64,000 nt of DNA from Streptomyces flaveolus (GTDB lineage: Bacteria; Actinomycetota; Actinomycetes; Streptomycetales; Streptomycetaceae). The notes under the pieces are model-generated. The model worked only from the letters and a program-made list of their open reading frames with translations. It was not told where the DNA came from and made no database searches. The stretch spans positions 233,069-297,068 of the forward strand of contig NZ_JNWV01000001.1 in NCBI RefSeq assembly GCF_000716535.1, given 5' to 3'. Shown one piece after another: positions 27,049-35,024 of this stretch; within the stretch, counting starts at the first letter, position 1, and every line of letters begins with the position of its first letter. Position numbers and translations under genes: made by a program.

Positions 27049-27079
27049 GGAACTGGGTCGTCCCCTGGAGGCGGTTCCA

Positions 27080-27457
27080 ATGAGTCTGTACGACGAGGGT
27101 CACACGATCGCCGGCTGGACCGGCGTCGCCATCGCGACCGCGGGAGGCACCGTGGTGGGGCTGGGAGTGTGTACGGCCTCCCTCCCCTTGGTCGGCGCCG
27201 GCCTGGCCGTGGTGGTGCTGAGCGTCCTGGTGACCTGGGCCCTGCATCTGTCCGGCTGGGGCAAGCCGCCCGGGGTGCGGCCGCGCGAACAGTGGGGGAT
27301 GCGGGTCCGGGACACGCAGGCGCGGCAGGGGCACCCGGGGTGCGTCGGGTGCCGGCTGGCGGGGCGGGGGCGGCCGGCCGAGGCGCCGGCCTCGCTCTCG
27401 GCTTCGGCGCCGGGTGCGATTCCTGCCGCATCGATCCCTCTGTCCCCTGTCGAGTGA
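27080..27457 (+). CDS. HGxxPAAW-type small membrane protein
   Basis: A 125-residue protein with two transmembrane helices (about 12-30, IAGWTGVAIATAGGTVVGLG, and 35-56). A conserved cytoplasmic segment follows, with LHLSGWGKPPGVRPREQW and then HPGCVGCRLAGRGR carrying a CxxC pair. This matches a small Streptomyces family often found near tryptophan-synthesis genes, although none are here. The start ATG 27080 follows GGAGG. The Pro/Ser/Ala-rich tail (100-125) is low complexity. Divergent MarR gene and shared operator-like boxes suggest co-regulation. Confidence 0.78.
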   Translation: MSLYDEGHTIAGWTGVAIATAGGTVVGLGVCTASLPLVGAGLAVVVLSVLVTWALHLSGWGKPPGVRPREQWGMRVRDTQARQGHPGCVGCRLAGRGRPAEAPASLSASAPGAIPAASIPLSPVE

Positions 27458-27523
27458 ACGAGCTTTCCTCGAACGACACTTGCTGATCGCCGACCCTGGC
27501 TTCCGGGGTGGAGGTGCTGCTCG

Positions 27524-27610
27524 ATGAACGAGCAGGACGACACCCCGTCGGAGCAGCCGACGGGAGCGAACCGGGACGCGGTCGACATCAACGACTTCGT
27601 GTTCGCGTAG
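27524..27610 (+). CDS. Possible 28-residue peptide
   Basis: ATG 27524 opens a short frame preceded by GGAGGT at 27510-27515, a good ribosome binding site. The peptide is acidic and polar (MNEQDDTPSEQPTGANRDAV) with a hydrophobic end (NDFVFA). Size and composition would fit a leader-like or precursor peptide, but there is no modifying enzyme, transporter or immunity gene nearby, so a RiPP role is speculative. It could equally be a remnant of a longer gene. Conservation would decide. Confidence 0.35.
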   Translation: MNEQDDTPSEQPTGANRDAVDINDFVFA

Positions 27611-27924
27611 CCGAGATGCACTCCCACGTCCACCGCCGGGCCCGGGGGGCCGCAGCCGGCCGGCGATGAGATCGAGGGTGTCGTGCACACCACCGGCGCG
27701 GTCGGCGAGAGCACCGAGATGGTCGGTGGCGCGACCGAGGTGGTCGTTGGTCCGGCACATGCCGATGGACCCGTCCCGTCCGCTCAGGGTCACTTCTCAG
27801 CCGCTCCTCGCGACCTGGCAGGTGGGAGTGGGGGCCGGGGGCGGGCCGGTGTACGTGCTGCCGTAGCCGAGGACCCCCGCTCATCACCCACAGCCGCTGT
27901 CAGAGCCACCCTTTACCCTCACGG
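27611..27924. other. 314-nt region without a convincing gene
   Basis: Between the short peptide frame and the DUF2797-like gene I see no supported gene. A frame at 27683-27928 is open, but it lacks a ribosome binding site and its composition is Gly/Ala/Thr-rich. TTACCCT just before the DUF2797 gene could be a -10 element. Confidence 0.4.
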
Positions 27925-28800
27925 GTGATGGCACAGGTCTGGAAGTGCGCGGGACTGCGGTGGGCGGCAGGCGGTCCGGTGCTGGAGTGGGACGGCGGGC
28001 GGCGCAGTGCGCTGCCCCGGGGGAAGCGGGTCGCCTTCGCGGTGCCGGAGGAGGGACGGCGTACGTGCGTGGGGGCGCGGGGCCATGTCTGTCCGGTGCG
28101 GGCCGCCGTGCCGGGGCGGAGTACGGGGGCCCGGTGCGAGGAGTGCGCGCGGCTGGACCGGGCGCACTCCGTGGCCGCCGACACGATCGCGGACGATCCA
28201 CGGCCGTACCGCGTGTATCTGGCGTGGTTCGGGCCGGGGATGGTGAAGGTCGGCATCACCGCCGTGGAGCGGGGTCCGGCGCGGCTGCTGGAGCAGGGCG
28301 CGGTCTGTTTCAGCTGGCTCGGCACCGGTCCGCTGATGGCCGCCCGGCGCACCGAGGAGCTGTTGCGGGCCGCGTTGCGGGTGCCGGACCGGATTCCGTA
28401 CGCCGAGAAGCGGGCGGTGCGGTCGGCGCTGCCGGGGACGGAGGCGGAGCGGGCCGCCGAGGTGCGGGAGCTGCACGCGCGGGCCGTCGCGCTCGCCGGG
28501 TGGCCGGAGTCCCTGCGGCCCGAACCCTGCGAAGTGGTCGACCACCTAGGGGTTTTCGGGCTCGGTGGGGCTCCGGAGGCGTTCGGGGAGGTGGTCGAAC
28601 TCGTTCCCGGCGGGGGTGTGGGCGGTGAGCTGGTCGCGGTTGCCGGGCCCGATCTGCATCTGTCGGCCGGCGGTCGTGGCGTCGTCGTGCTGGACACGCG
28701 GCTGATGACCGGCTGGGAGCTCGTGCCGCCGGAGTCGGCGGCGGATGGATGTGCCTTCCCTGTGCGGGAGTTCAGGAGGGAACCGGACGGGTTGTTCTGA
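27925..28800 (+). CDS. DUF2797-family protein
   Basis: A 291-residue soluble protein of an uncharacterised family. Cysteines in RRTCVGARGHVCPVRAAVPG and RCEECARLD are spaced like a zinc-binding site (about residues 47-75). The middle (about 90-165) has YRVYLAWFGPGMVKVGIT and RTEELLRAALRVPDRIP; this arrangement recalls a GIY-YIG-like fold, but I cannot confirm catalytic residues. The C-terminal 70 residues are a beta-rich extension. The gene starts with GTG-ATG at 27925-27930; either could be used, and the absence of a ribosome binding site with a nearby -10-like element suggests a leaderless message. Downstream is a two-component operon. Confidence 0.78.
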   Translation: MMAQVWKCAGLRWAAGGPVLEWDGGRRSALPRGKRVAFAVPEEGRRTCVGARGHVCPVRAAVPGRSTGARCEECARLDRAHSVAADTIADDPRPYRVYLAWFGPGMVKVGITAVERGPARLLEQGAVCFSWLGTGPLMAARRTEELLRAALRVPDRIPYAEKRAVRSALPGTEAERAAEVRELHARAVALAGWPESLRPEPCEVVDHLGVFGLGGAPEAFGEVVELVPGGGVGGELVAVAGPDLHLSAGGRGVVVLDTRLMTGWELVPPESAADGCAFPVREFRREPDGLF

Positions 28801-28812
28801 CCCGGGCGTTCC

Positions 28813-28873
28813 CTGAGAGACGCCTGTGTGTTTCTCAGAGAAATCACAGACTCTGGAAAGCGTGTTCTCAGAG
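28813..28873. promoter_or_regulatory. Direct and inverted repeats upstream of the response-regulator operon
   Basis: TTCTCAGAG occurs at 28832-28840 and again at 28865-28873, 33 bp apart. The first copy is also half of an inverted repeat with CTGAGA at 28813-28818. Direct repeats in phase with the helix are typical targets of OmpR-family regulators, so this may be an autoregulatory site. Confidence 0.5.
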
Positions 28874-28885
28874 GGCCCCGACAAG

Positions 28886-29635
28886 GTGTCCACCATGACC
28901 ACGACCTCGCCCCAGGGGCGCACCGAACTGCTGAGGCCGGACGGGAGCCCCGTCCGCGTGCTGGTGGTGGACGACGAGATGTCGATCACCGAACTGCTGA
29001 GCATGGCTCTTCGTTACGAGGGCTGGCAGATCAGGAGCGCGGGGGACGGACAGGGGGCCGTCCAGACGGCCCGTGAGTTCCGGCCCGACGCCGTCGTGCT
29101 CGACATGATGCTGCCGGACATGGACGGGCTGGCCGTCCTCGGCCGGCTGCGGCGTGAACTGCCCGATGTGCCGGTCCTCTTCCTCACCGCCAAGGACGCG
29201 GTGGAGGACCGTATCGCCGGACTCACCGCCGGCGGGGACGACTACGTCACCAAGCCGTTCAGTCTGGAAGAGGTCGTCGCGCGGCTGCGCGGGCTGATCC
29301 GGCGGTCGGGGGCCGCCGACCGCCGCTCCGACTCCGTGCTCGTCGTGGGCGATCTGACCCTGGACGAGGACAGTCACGAGGTGTCGCGGGGCGGCGAGAA
29401 CATCCATCTGACCGCCACCGAGTTCGAGCTGCTGCGCTTCCTCATGCGCAACCCCCGGCGGGTGCTCAGCAAGGCCCAGATCCTGGACCGCGTGTGGTCG
29501 TACGACTTCGGCGGTCAGGCCAATGTGGTCGAGCTGTACATCTCCTATCTGCGGCGGAAGATCGACGCCGGGCGGGAGCCGATGATCCACACCCGGCGTG
29601 GGGCCGGCTATCTGATCAAGCCCGCCGTGTCGTGA
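28886..29635 (+). CDS. OmpR-family response regulator
   Basis: A 249-residue regulator with a receiver domain (about 20-135) and an OmpR/PhoB winged helix (about 150-245). The receiver has the acid pair in VLVVDDEMS, the phospho-Asp in VVLDMMLPDMDG, Thr in FLTAKD and Lys in TKPFSLEEV. The effector domain has LTATEFELLRFLMRNPRRVL and VVELYISYLRRKID. GTG 28886 has GAGGG 10 nt upstream; ATG 28895 is an alternative start. It is the first gene of a four-gene operon, overlapping its kinase by 4 nt. Direct repeats upstream suggest autoregulation. Confidence 0.93.
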   Translation: MSTMTTTSPQGRTELLRPDGSPVRVLVVDDEMSITELLSMALRYEGWQIRSAGDGQGAVQTAREFRPDAVVLDMMLPDMDGLAVLGRLRRELPDVPVLFLTAKDAVEDRIAGLTAGGDDYVTKPFSLEEVVARLRGLIRRSGAADRRSDSVLVVGDLTLDEDSHEVSRGGENIHLTATEFELLRFLMRNPRRVLSKAQILDRVWSYDFGGQANVVELYISYLRRKIDAGREPMIHTRRGAGYLIKPAVS

Positions 29636-31278
29636 GCGGGCGGCGACGGCCGGGTCCGCGGCGGCGGCGGAAGCGACGAGCGGGACAGCCGCGCACGCTG
29701 CGGACACGGCTCGTCGTCGCGTCCGTGACGCTGATCGCCGTGGTGTGTGCCGTGATCGGCACGGTCACCACGCTGGCGCTGCGCTCGCATCTGTACGAAC
29801 AACTGGACGGCAAGGTCACCGAGATCGCCCTCCGGGGGGTCGGGCACACGCGGCAGCAACCGGGCGGTGGCGCCGATCCGGGACCGCCCGGAGTGCCGGA
29901 GGCCACCACGCCGAGCACCAAGGTGGAGAACCTGCTGACGAAGGGGCCGACGCCGTTCGGGACCGTCGCCGCCTATGTGCGCGACTCCTCGATCACGAAC
30001 GCGGCCGTCGCCCGCATGCAGAACGACGACAACGGCCTCTTCAAGGAGTCGCGGGCCGTCGGTCTGAGCACGGCGCAGCAGAAGGCGCTCGACACGGTGC
30101 CGAAGGACGGCAAGGCGCACACCGTGGAGATCCCGGGGCTCGGGAACTACCTCGCCAAGTACATGGCGAGCCGGGACAGCAGCGACGCCTTCTACGTCGC
30201 GCTGCCCACCAAGGACACCGACGACAACATCAACACCCTGATCCTGGTGGAGATCAGTGTCACCGCCGCCGGTCTCGTCGCCGCCGGCATCGCGGGGTAC
30301 GTACTCGTCGGCGTCGCCACCCGCCCGCTCCGCAAGGTCGCCGCCACCGCCACCCGGGTGTCCGAACTGACGCTGCACACCGGAGAGGTGAACCTCAGCG
30401 AGCGGGTCCCGGAGTCGGAGTGCGATCCGCACACAGAGGTCGGGCGGGTCGGCGTTGCGCTCAACCGCATGCTGGACCACGTCCACGGCGCCCTGCACGC
30501 CCGGCAGCAGAGCGAGACGCGGGTACGGCAGTTCGTCGCCGACGCCAGCCACGAGCTGCGGACGCCGCTCGCCTCCATCCGGGGGTACGCCGAGCTGACC
30601 CGGCGCGGGCGGGAGCAGGTCGGTCCCGACACACGGCACGCGCTGGGGCGGATCGAGTCGGAGGCGGGGCGGATGACCCTGCTGGTGGAGGATCTGCTGC
30701 TGCTCGCCCGGCTGGACGCCGGGCGGCCCTTGCAGTTCGAGCAGACCGATCTCGTCCCGCTCGTCGTGGACACCGTCAGCGACGCCCGCGCGGCCGGCAT
30801 GGACCACGTCTGGCGGCTCGACCTGCCCGACGAGCCGGCGCCGGTGCCGGCGGACGCGGCCCGGTTGCAGCAGGTGCTGGTCAACCTGCTGGGCAACGCC
30901 CGCAAGCACACGCCGCCCGGTACGACCGTCACCGCGCGCGTGCGGCGGCGCGGGCCGTGGATGTGCGTGGACGTCGAGGACAACGGGCCGGGGATTCCGC
31001 CGGATCTGCTGCCGCACGTCTTCGAGCGGTTCGCGCGCGGGGACACCGCGCGTTCGCGCGCCACCGGGTCCACGGGGCTCGGGCTGGCGATCGTGCAGGC
31101 GGTGGCCGCCGCCCACGGCGGTGCCGTGACGGTGGACAGCGCTCCCGGCCGCACGGTGTTCACCGTGCATCTGCCCGCCCTCGGCCCGGCCGTTCCCCGG
31201 CCGGCGTCCGAAACGAGCCGGCGACCGGACTCACAGGCACAGCACAGTGCCACCACATGGGTGCGACAGGGCACTTGA
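29632..31278 (+). CDS. Sensor histidine kinase
   Basis: A 548-residue membrane kinase. It has a basic cytoplasmic start, TM1 (about 26-48), an extracytoplasmic sensor region of about 155 residues, TM2 (about 205-232), HAMP (about 230-285), the HisKA domain with the H box VADASHELRTPLASIRGYAE, and HATPase_c with the N box NLLGNARKH, DNGPGIP and GSTGLGLAIVQA. All catalytic motifs are intact. It begins at GTG 29632, overlapping the regulator stop (GTGA), so the two are translationally coupled. The signal is unknown. The two downstream genes encode membrane glycosyltransferases, which suggests that the system responds to the cell envelope. Confidence 0.94.
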   Translation: MSGRRRPGPRRRRKRRAGQPRTLRTRLVVASVTLIAVVCAVIGTVTTLALRSHLYEQLDGKVTEIALRGVGHTRQQPGGGADPGPPGVPEATTPSTKVENLLTKGPTPFGTVAAYVRDSSITNAAVARMQNDDNGLFKESRAVGLSTAQQKALDTVPKDGKAHTVEIPGLGNYLAKYMASRDSSDAFYVALPTKDTDDNINTLILVEISVTAAGLVAAGIAGYVLVGVATRPLRKVAATATRVSELTLHTGEVNLSERVPESECDPHTEVGRVGVALNRMLDHVHGALHARQQSETRVRQFVADASHELRTPLASIRGYAELTRRGREQVGPDTRHALGRIESEAGRMTLLVEDLLLLARLDAGRPLQFEQTDLVPLVVDTVSDARAAGMDHVWRLDLPDEPAPVPADAARLQQVLVNLLGNARKHTPPGTTVTARVRRRGPWMCVDVEDNGPGIPPDLLPHVFERFARGDTARSRATGSTGLGLAIVQAVAAAHGGAVTVDSAPGRTVFTVHLPALGPAVPRPASETSRRPDSQAQHSATTWVRQGT

Positions 31279-31292
31279 GAAAAGTCGGTGCC

Positions 31293-32795
31293 ATGCGAAC
31301 CGACTCTTCTCCCGGCACCCTGCCGGCGCGGGAGCACCTCCCGGCCGGAGACGCCGGAACGCCTGTCCTGGACGTAGTGATCCCCGTCTACAACGAGGAG
31401 AAGGACCTCCAGCCGTGCGTCCGCAGACTGCACGAGCACCTCACGCGCACCTTCCCGTACACGTTCCGCATCACGGTCGCGGACAACGCGTCCACGGACA
31501 CCACCCCGCTGGTGGCGGCGCGGCTGGAGGCGGAGGTCCCGGAGGTCAGGAACGTCCGCCTGGAGCAGAAGGGGCGGGGGCGGGCGCTGCGGGCCGTGTG
31601 GTCGGCGTCGGACGCCCCGGTCCTCGCCTACATGGACGTCGACCTGTCCACCGACCTCAACGCCCTGCTGCCGCTGGTGGCGCCGCTGATCTCCGGTCAC
31701 TCCGACCTGGCGATCGGCTCCCGGCTCGCCCGCACCTCCCGGGTCGTGCGCGGCCCCAAGCGGGAGTTCATCAGCCGGGCCTACAACCTGATCCTGCGCG
31801 GCTCGCTCCAGGCCCGCTTCTCGGACGCGCAGTGCGGGTTCAAGGCGATCCGGCGCGATGTGGCGCAGGTGCTGCTGCCGCTGGTGGAGGACACCGGGTG
31901 GTTCTTCGACACGGAGATGCTGGTGCTCGCCGAGCGGGCCGGGCTCAGGATCCACGAGGTGCCGGTCGACTGGGTCGACGACCCCGACTCCACCGTGCAC
32001 ATCGTGCGGACCGCGACCGACGACCTGAAGGGCGTGTGGCGGATCGGCAGGGCGCTGACCACCGGTTCGCTGCCGCTGGACCGGCTGACCCGGCCCTTCG
32101 GTGACGACCCGCGCGACCGTGAACTGACCGGCGTGCCCAGGGGGCTCGCCGGTCAGCTCGTCGGCTTCTGCGTGGTCGGCGTCCTGTCCACGCTCTTCTA
32201 CCTGCTGCTGTACAGCGCCTTCCGGCAGTTCTGCGGCTCGCAGCTCGCCAACGCGCTCGCGCTGCTGGTCTCGGCCGTGGCCAACACGGCCGCCAACCGC
32301 CGGCTCACCTTCGGGGTGCGCGGCCGGGGCGGAGCGGTACGGCACCAGGCGCAGGGCCTGGTCGTGTTCGGCATCGGTCTCGCGCTGACCAGCGGTTCGC
32401 TCGCCGCCCTGAACACGGCCACGGACAGCCCGGCGCACTCCACCGAGCTTGCGGTGCTCATCGCGGCCAACCTGGCGGCGACCGTGCTGCGGTTCCTGCT
32501 CTTCCGTGCCTGGGTCTTCCCGGAGCGGAGGGAGCCCGCCTTGTCCCCGGTGGCCACCGCGCACACCCCGGCGGTCCCGGGCCGGCGCACGACGGCTCCG
32601 TACGCGCCGGCCCACCGCACGACGACTCCGTACGCACCGCTCCCGCGGCGGCCGGTCGCGCCGCCGCAGCCGTACCAGACCACCCGGTTCCGCGCCGGTG
32701 AAGCCGCGGACAGCCGCTGGAGCGGCGTCACCGACGCGACCGTGCGGTCGCAGCCGGTGCGCCCTGATGACACCGACCCGGGGAATGCCCGATGA
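31293..32795 (+). CDS. Bifunctional family 2 glycosyltransferase / GtrA-like protein
   Basis: A 500-residue membrane protein. The N-terminal GT2 domain (about 25-260) resembles polyprenyl-phosphate sugar transferases: VVIPVYNEEKDLQPC, the metal-binding AYMDVDLSTDL, and FSDAQCGFKAIRRDV. A GtrA-like domain with four transmembrane helices follows (about 285-415), of the type thought to flip lipid-linked sugars. The tail (415-500) is Pro/Arg-rich and repeats TTAPYAP-like motifs. The enzyme should make and translocate a polyprenyl-phospho-hexose. ATG 31293 lies 14 nt after the kinase stop. Its stop overlaps the next gene (ATGA), an ArnT-like transferase that could use this donor. Confidence 0.9.
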   Translation: MRTDSSPGTLPAREHLPAGDAGTPVLDVVIPVYNEEKDLQPCVRRLHEHLTRTFPYTFRITVADNASTDTTPLVAARLEAEVPEVRNVRLEQKGRGRALRAVWSASDAPVLAYMDVDLSTDLNALLPLVAPLISGHSDLAIGSRLARTSRVVRGPKREFISRAYNLILRGSLQARFSDAQCGFKAIRRDVAQVLLPLVEDTGWFFDTEMLVLAERAGLRIHEVPVDWVDDPDSTVHIVRTATDDLKGVWRIGRALTTGSLPLDRLTRPFGDDPRDRELTGVPRGLAGQLVGFCVVGVLSTLFYLLLYSAFRQFCGSQLANALALLVSAVANTAANRRLTFGVRGRGGAVRHQAQGLVVFGIGLALTSGSLAALNTATDSPAHSTELAVLIAANLAATVLRFLLFRAWVFPERREPALSPVATAHTPAVPGRRTTAPYAPAHRTTTPYAPLPRRPVAPPQPYQTTRFRAGEAADSRWSGVTDATVRSQPVRPDDTDPGNAR

Positions 32796-34975
32796 CCACC
32801 CACTCCGACCCGTCGACGACAGAGCACGGCACCCCGGCCGACTGGGGGCCGCCGCCGACCGCGCCCCCGCGGGGCCCCGGTGCCGGTGAGCCCAGGCAGC
32901 CGTTCGTACGCAGACTGTGGCGCGGCCGGCCCGAGGACCCCCGCTGGGTCCGCCCGGCCCTCCTCGGCCTGCTCGCCACCACCCTCCTGCTGTACCTCTA
33001 CGACCTCAGCGCCTCCGGTTACGCCAACTCCTTCTACTCGGCGGCCGTCCAGGCGGGCAGCAGGTCGTGGAAGGCGTTCTTCTTCGGCTCGCTGGACGCG
33101 GGCAACGCCATCACCGTGGACAAGCCGCCGGCCTCGCTGTGGCCGATGGAGCTGTCGGTCCGGGTCTTCGGCCTGAACTCGTGGGCGATCCTGGCCCCCG
33201 AGGTGCTGATGGGCGTGGCGACGGTCGCCGTCGTGTACGCGGCCGTGCGCCGCCGGTTCAGCCCGGTGGCCGGTCTGATCGCGGGCGCGGTGCTGGCGCT
33301 CACGCCGGTCGCGGCGCTGATGTTCCGGTTCGACAACCCGGACGCGATGCTGGCCCTGCTGATGTCGGTGGCCTGCTACCTGGTCGTCCGGGGCCTGGAG
33401 GACGGCCGGACCAAGTGGCTGGTGTGGGCCGGGGTCGCGATCGGCTTCGCGTTCCTCACCAAGACGCTCCAGGCGTTCCTGATCCTGCCCGCGCTGGCAG
33501 TCGTGTACGCGGTGTGCGCGCCGGTGTCGCTCAGGAAGCGGTTCGGGCAACTGGCCGCGGCGACGCTCGCGCTGGTCGTCTCGGGTGGCTGGTGGGTCGC
33601 GATCGTCGAGCTGTGGCCGGCGTCGTCCCGCCCGTACATCGGCGGCTCGCAGAACAACAGCTTCCTGGAACTGACCTTCGGCTACAACGGTCTCGGCCGC
33701 CTCAACGGCGAGGAGACCGGCAGTGTGGGCGGCGGCGGTGGCGGCGCGGGCGGCACCGGCATGTGGGGCGAGACCGGCTGGGACCGGATGTTCGACTCCG
33801 AGATCGGCGGCCAGATCTCCTGGCTGCTGCCCGCCGGGCTGCTCCTGCTCGTCGCCGGCCTGGTGGCCACGCGCAAGGCGGGCAGGACGTCCGTCACCCG
33901 TGCCTCGTTCCTGGTCTGGGGCGGCTCGCTGCTGATGACCATGGTGGTCTTCAGCTACATGGCCGGTATCTTCCACCAGTACTACACCGTGGCCCTCGCC
34001 CCTTATCTGGCGGCCGTTGTCGGCATGGGTGCCGGGCTGCTGTGGGAGCGGCGGCGGGAGCCGTGGGCGTCGGTCACGCTCGCCGCGTCCGTGGTCGCGG
34101 CGGCGGCCTGGGGGTACGTCCTGCTCAACCGCACCCCGGACTATCTGCCCTGGCTGAAGTGGCTGGTTCTGGTCGGCGGGCTGTCCGCGGCGCTCGGCCT
34201 GGTCTTCGCCGGCCGGATCTCCCGGCGACTGGCCCTGGGCGCGGCGGCGGTGGGACTCGTGGCCGCGCTGGCCGGGCCCACGGCGTACACCCTGAGCACG
34301 CTCCAGGAGGGCCACACCGGCTCGATCGTCACGGCCGGCCCGGCGGGCGCGAGCATGATGGGCGGCCGAGGTCCCGGTGGTGCCGGGGGCGGGGTGCGAG
34401 GCGGCTTCGGCGGCGGCATGCCGGGCGGACAGGGGCAGCAGAACCAGCGGGGTCAGCAGGGCGATGGCTTCCCGGGCGGCGGCTTCGGCGGGGGCACCCC
34501 GACACAGCCGGGTCAGCCGGGGCAGCAGGGGCAGCAGAACGGCAACGGCTTCGGCTTCCCCGGCGGTGGCCGCACGGGTGAGGGCGGCATGGGCGGGGCC
34601 GGTGGCGCCGGTGGCCTGCTGAACGGCGCGAGCGTGTCGTCCGAGGCCAGGAAGCTGCTGGAGAAGGACGCCTCGACGTACACGTGGGTGGCCGCGTCCA
34701 TCGGTTCCCAGAACGCGGCCGGCTACCAGCTCGCCACCGGCGACCCGGTGATGGCGATCGGCGGCTTCAACGGCACCGATCCGTCACCGACGCTCGCCGA
34801 GTTCAAGCAGTACGTCGAGGAAGGGAGGATCCATTACTTCATCGCCGGCGGTGGCATGGGCGGCGGCAACAGCGGCACGGCCTCGCAGATCAGCTCCTGG
34901 ATCCAGAGCACCTTCAAGAAGGTGACGGTGGGATCGGCGACGTTCTACGACCTCACGCAGAAGGCGAGCGACTGA
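32792..34975 (+). CDS. ArnT/PMT-like family 39 glycosyltransferase
   Basis: A 727-residue polytopic membrane protein. About 11-13 transmembrane helices span residues 50-510, with the typical first extracytoplasmic loop SFYSAAVQAGSRSWKAFF and GNAITVDKPPASLWPM, where the Asp-Lys is in the catalytic region of GT-C enzymes. An extracytoplasmic Gly/Gln-rich linker of about 100 residues (515-615, for example GGFGGGMPGGQGQQNQ) precedes a C-terminal soluble domain (615-727). Such enzymes move a sugar from polyprenyl phosphate onto lipid, teichoic acid or protein outside the membrane. It is coupled to the GT2/GtrA gene by ATGA. The acceptor is unknown. Confidence 0.9.
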   Translation: MTTHSDPSTTEHGTPADWGPPPTAPPRGPGAGEPRQPFVRRLWRGRPEDPRWVRPALLGLLATTLLLYLYDLSASGYANSFYSAAVQAGSRSWKAFFFGSLDAGNAITVDKPPASLWPMELSVRVFGLNSWAILAPEVLMGVATVAVVYAAVRRRFSPVAGLIAGAVLALTPVAALMFRFDNPDAMLALLMSVACYLVVRGLEDGRTKWLVWAGVAIGFAFLTKTLQAFLILPALAVVYAVCAPVSLRKRFGQLAAATLALVVSGGWWVAIVELWPASSRPYIGGSQNNSFLELTFGYNGLGRLNGEETGSVGGGGGGAGGTGMWGETGWDRMFDSEIGGQISWLLPAGLLLLVAGLVATRKAGRTSVTRASFLVWGGSLLMTMVVFSYMAGIFHQYYTVALAPYLAAVVGMGAGLLWERRREPWASVTLAASVVAAAAWGYVLLNRTPDYLPWLKWLVLVGGLSAALGLVFAGRISRRLALGAAAVGLVAALAGPTAYTLSTLQEGHTGSIVTAGPAGASMMGGRGPGGAGGGVRGGFGGGMPGGQGQQNQRGQQGDGFPGGGFGGGTPTQPGQPGQQGQQNGNGFGFPGGGRTGEGGMGGAGGAGGLLNGASVSSEARKLLEKDASTYTWVAASIGSQNAAGYQLATGDPVMAIGGFNGTDPSPTLAEFKQYVEEGRIHYFIAGGGMGGGNSGTASQISSWIQSTFKKVTVGSATFYDLTQKASD

Positions 34976-34990
34976 CCGACAAACGCGTTG

Positions 34991-35020
34991 TACACCGTAT
35001 AGCGACAGCTATACGGTGTA
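34991..35020. promoter_or_regulatory. Perfect 13-bp inverted-repeat operator of the MFS/TetR pair
   Basis: TACACCGTATAGC (34991-35003) and GCTATACGGTGTA (35008-35020) pair perfectly around a 4-nt spacer, ending 5 nt before the MFS start codon. It is a likely binding site for the TetR protein encoded downstream, and its position would block transcription or the start of a leaderless message. Confidence 0.75.
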
Positions 35021-35024
35021 CGGC

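Noticed and set aside
27524..27610. Calling the 28-residue peptide a RiPP precursor
   Set aside because: No modifying enzyme, protease or transporter of a RiPP pathway lies nearby; kept only as a possible small gene.
27683..27928. An 81-codon frame before the DUF2797-family gene
   Set aside because: It has no ribosome binding site, a low-complexity Gly/Ala/Thr composition, and overlaps the next start.
30192..34315. Long minus-strand frames (807 and 705 codons) opposite the kinase and glycosyltransferases
   Set aside because: The plus-strand genes have all family motifs and overlapping start/stop codons; the minus frames are Arg/Gln-rich shadows.
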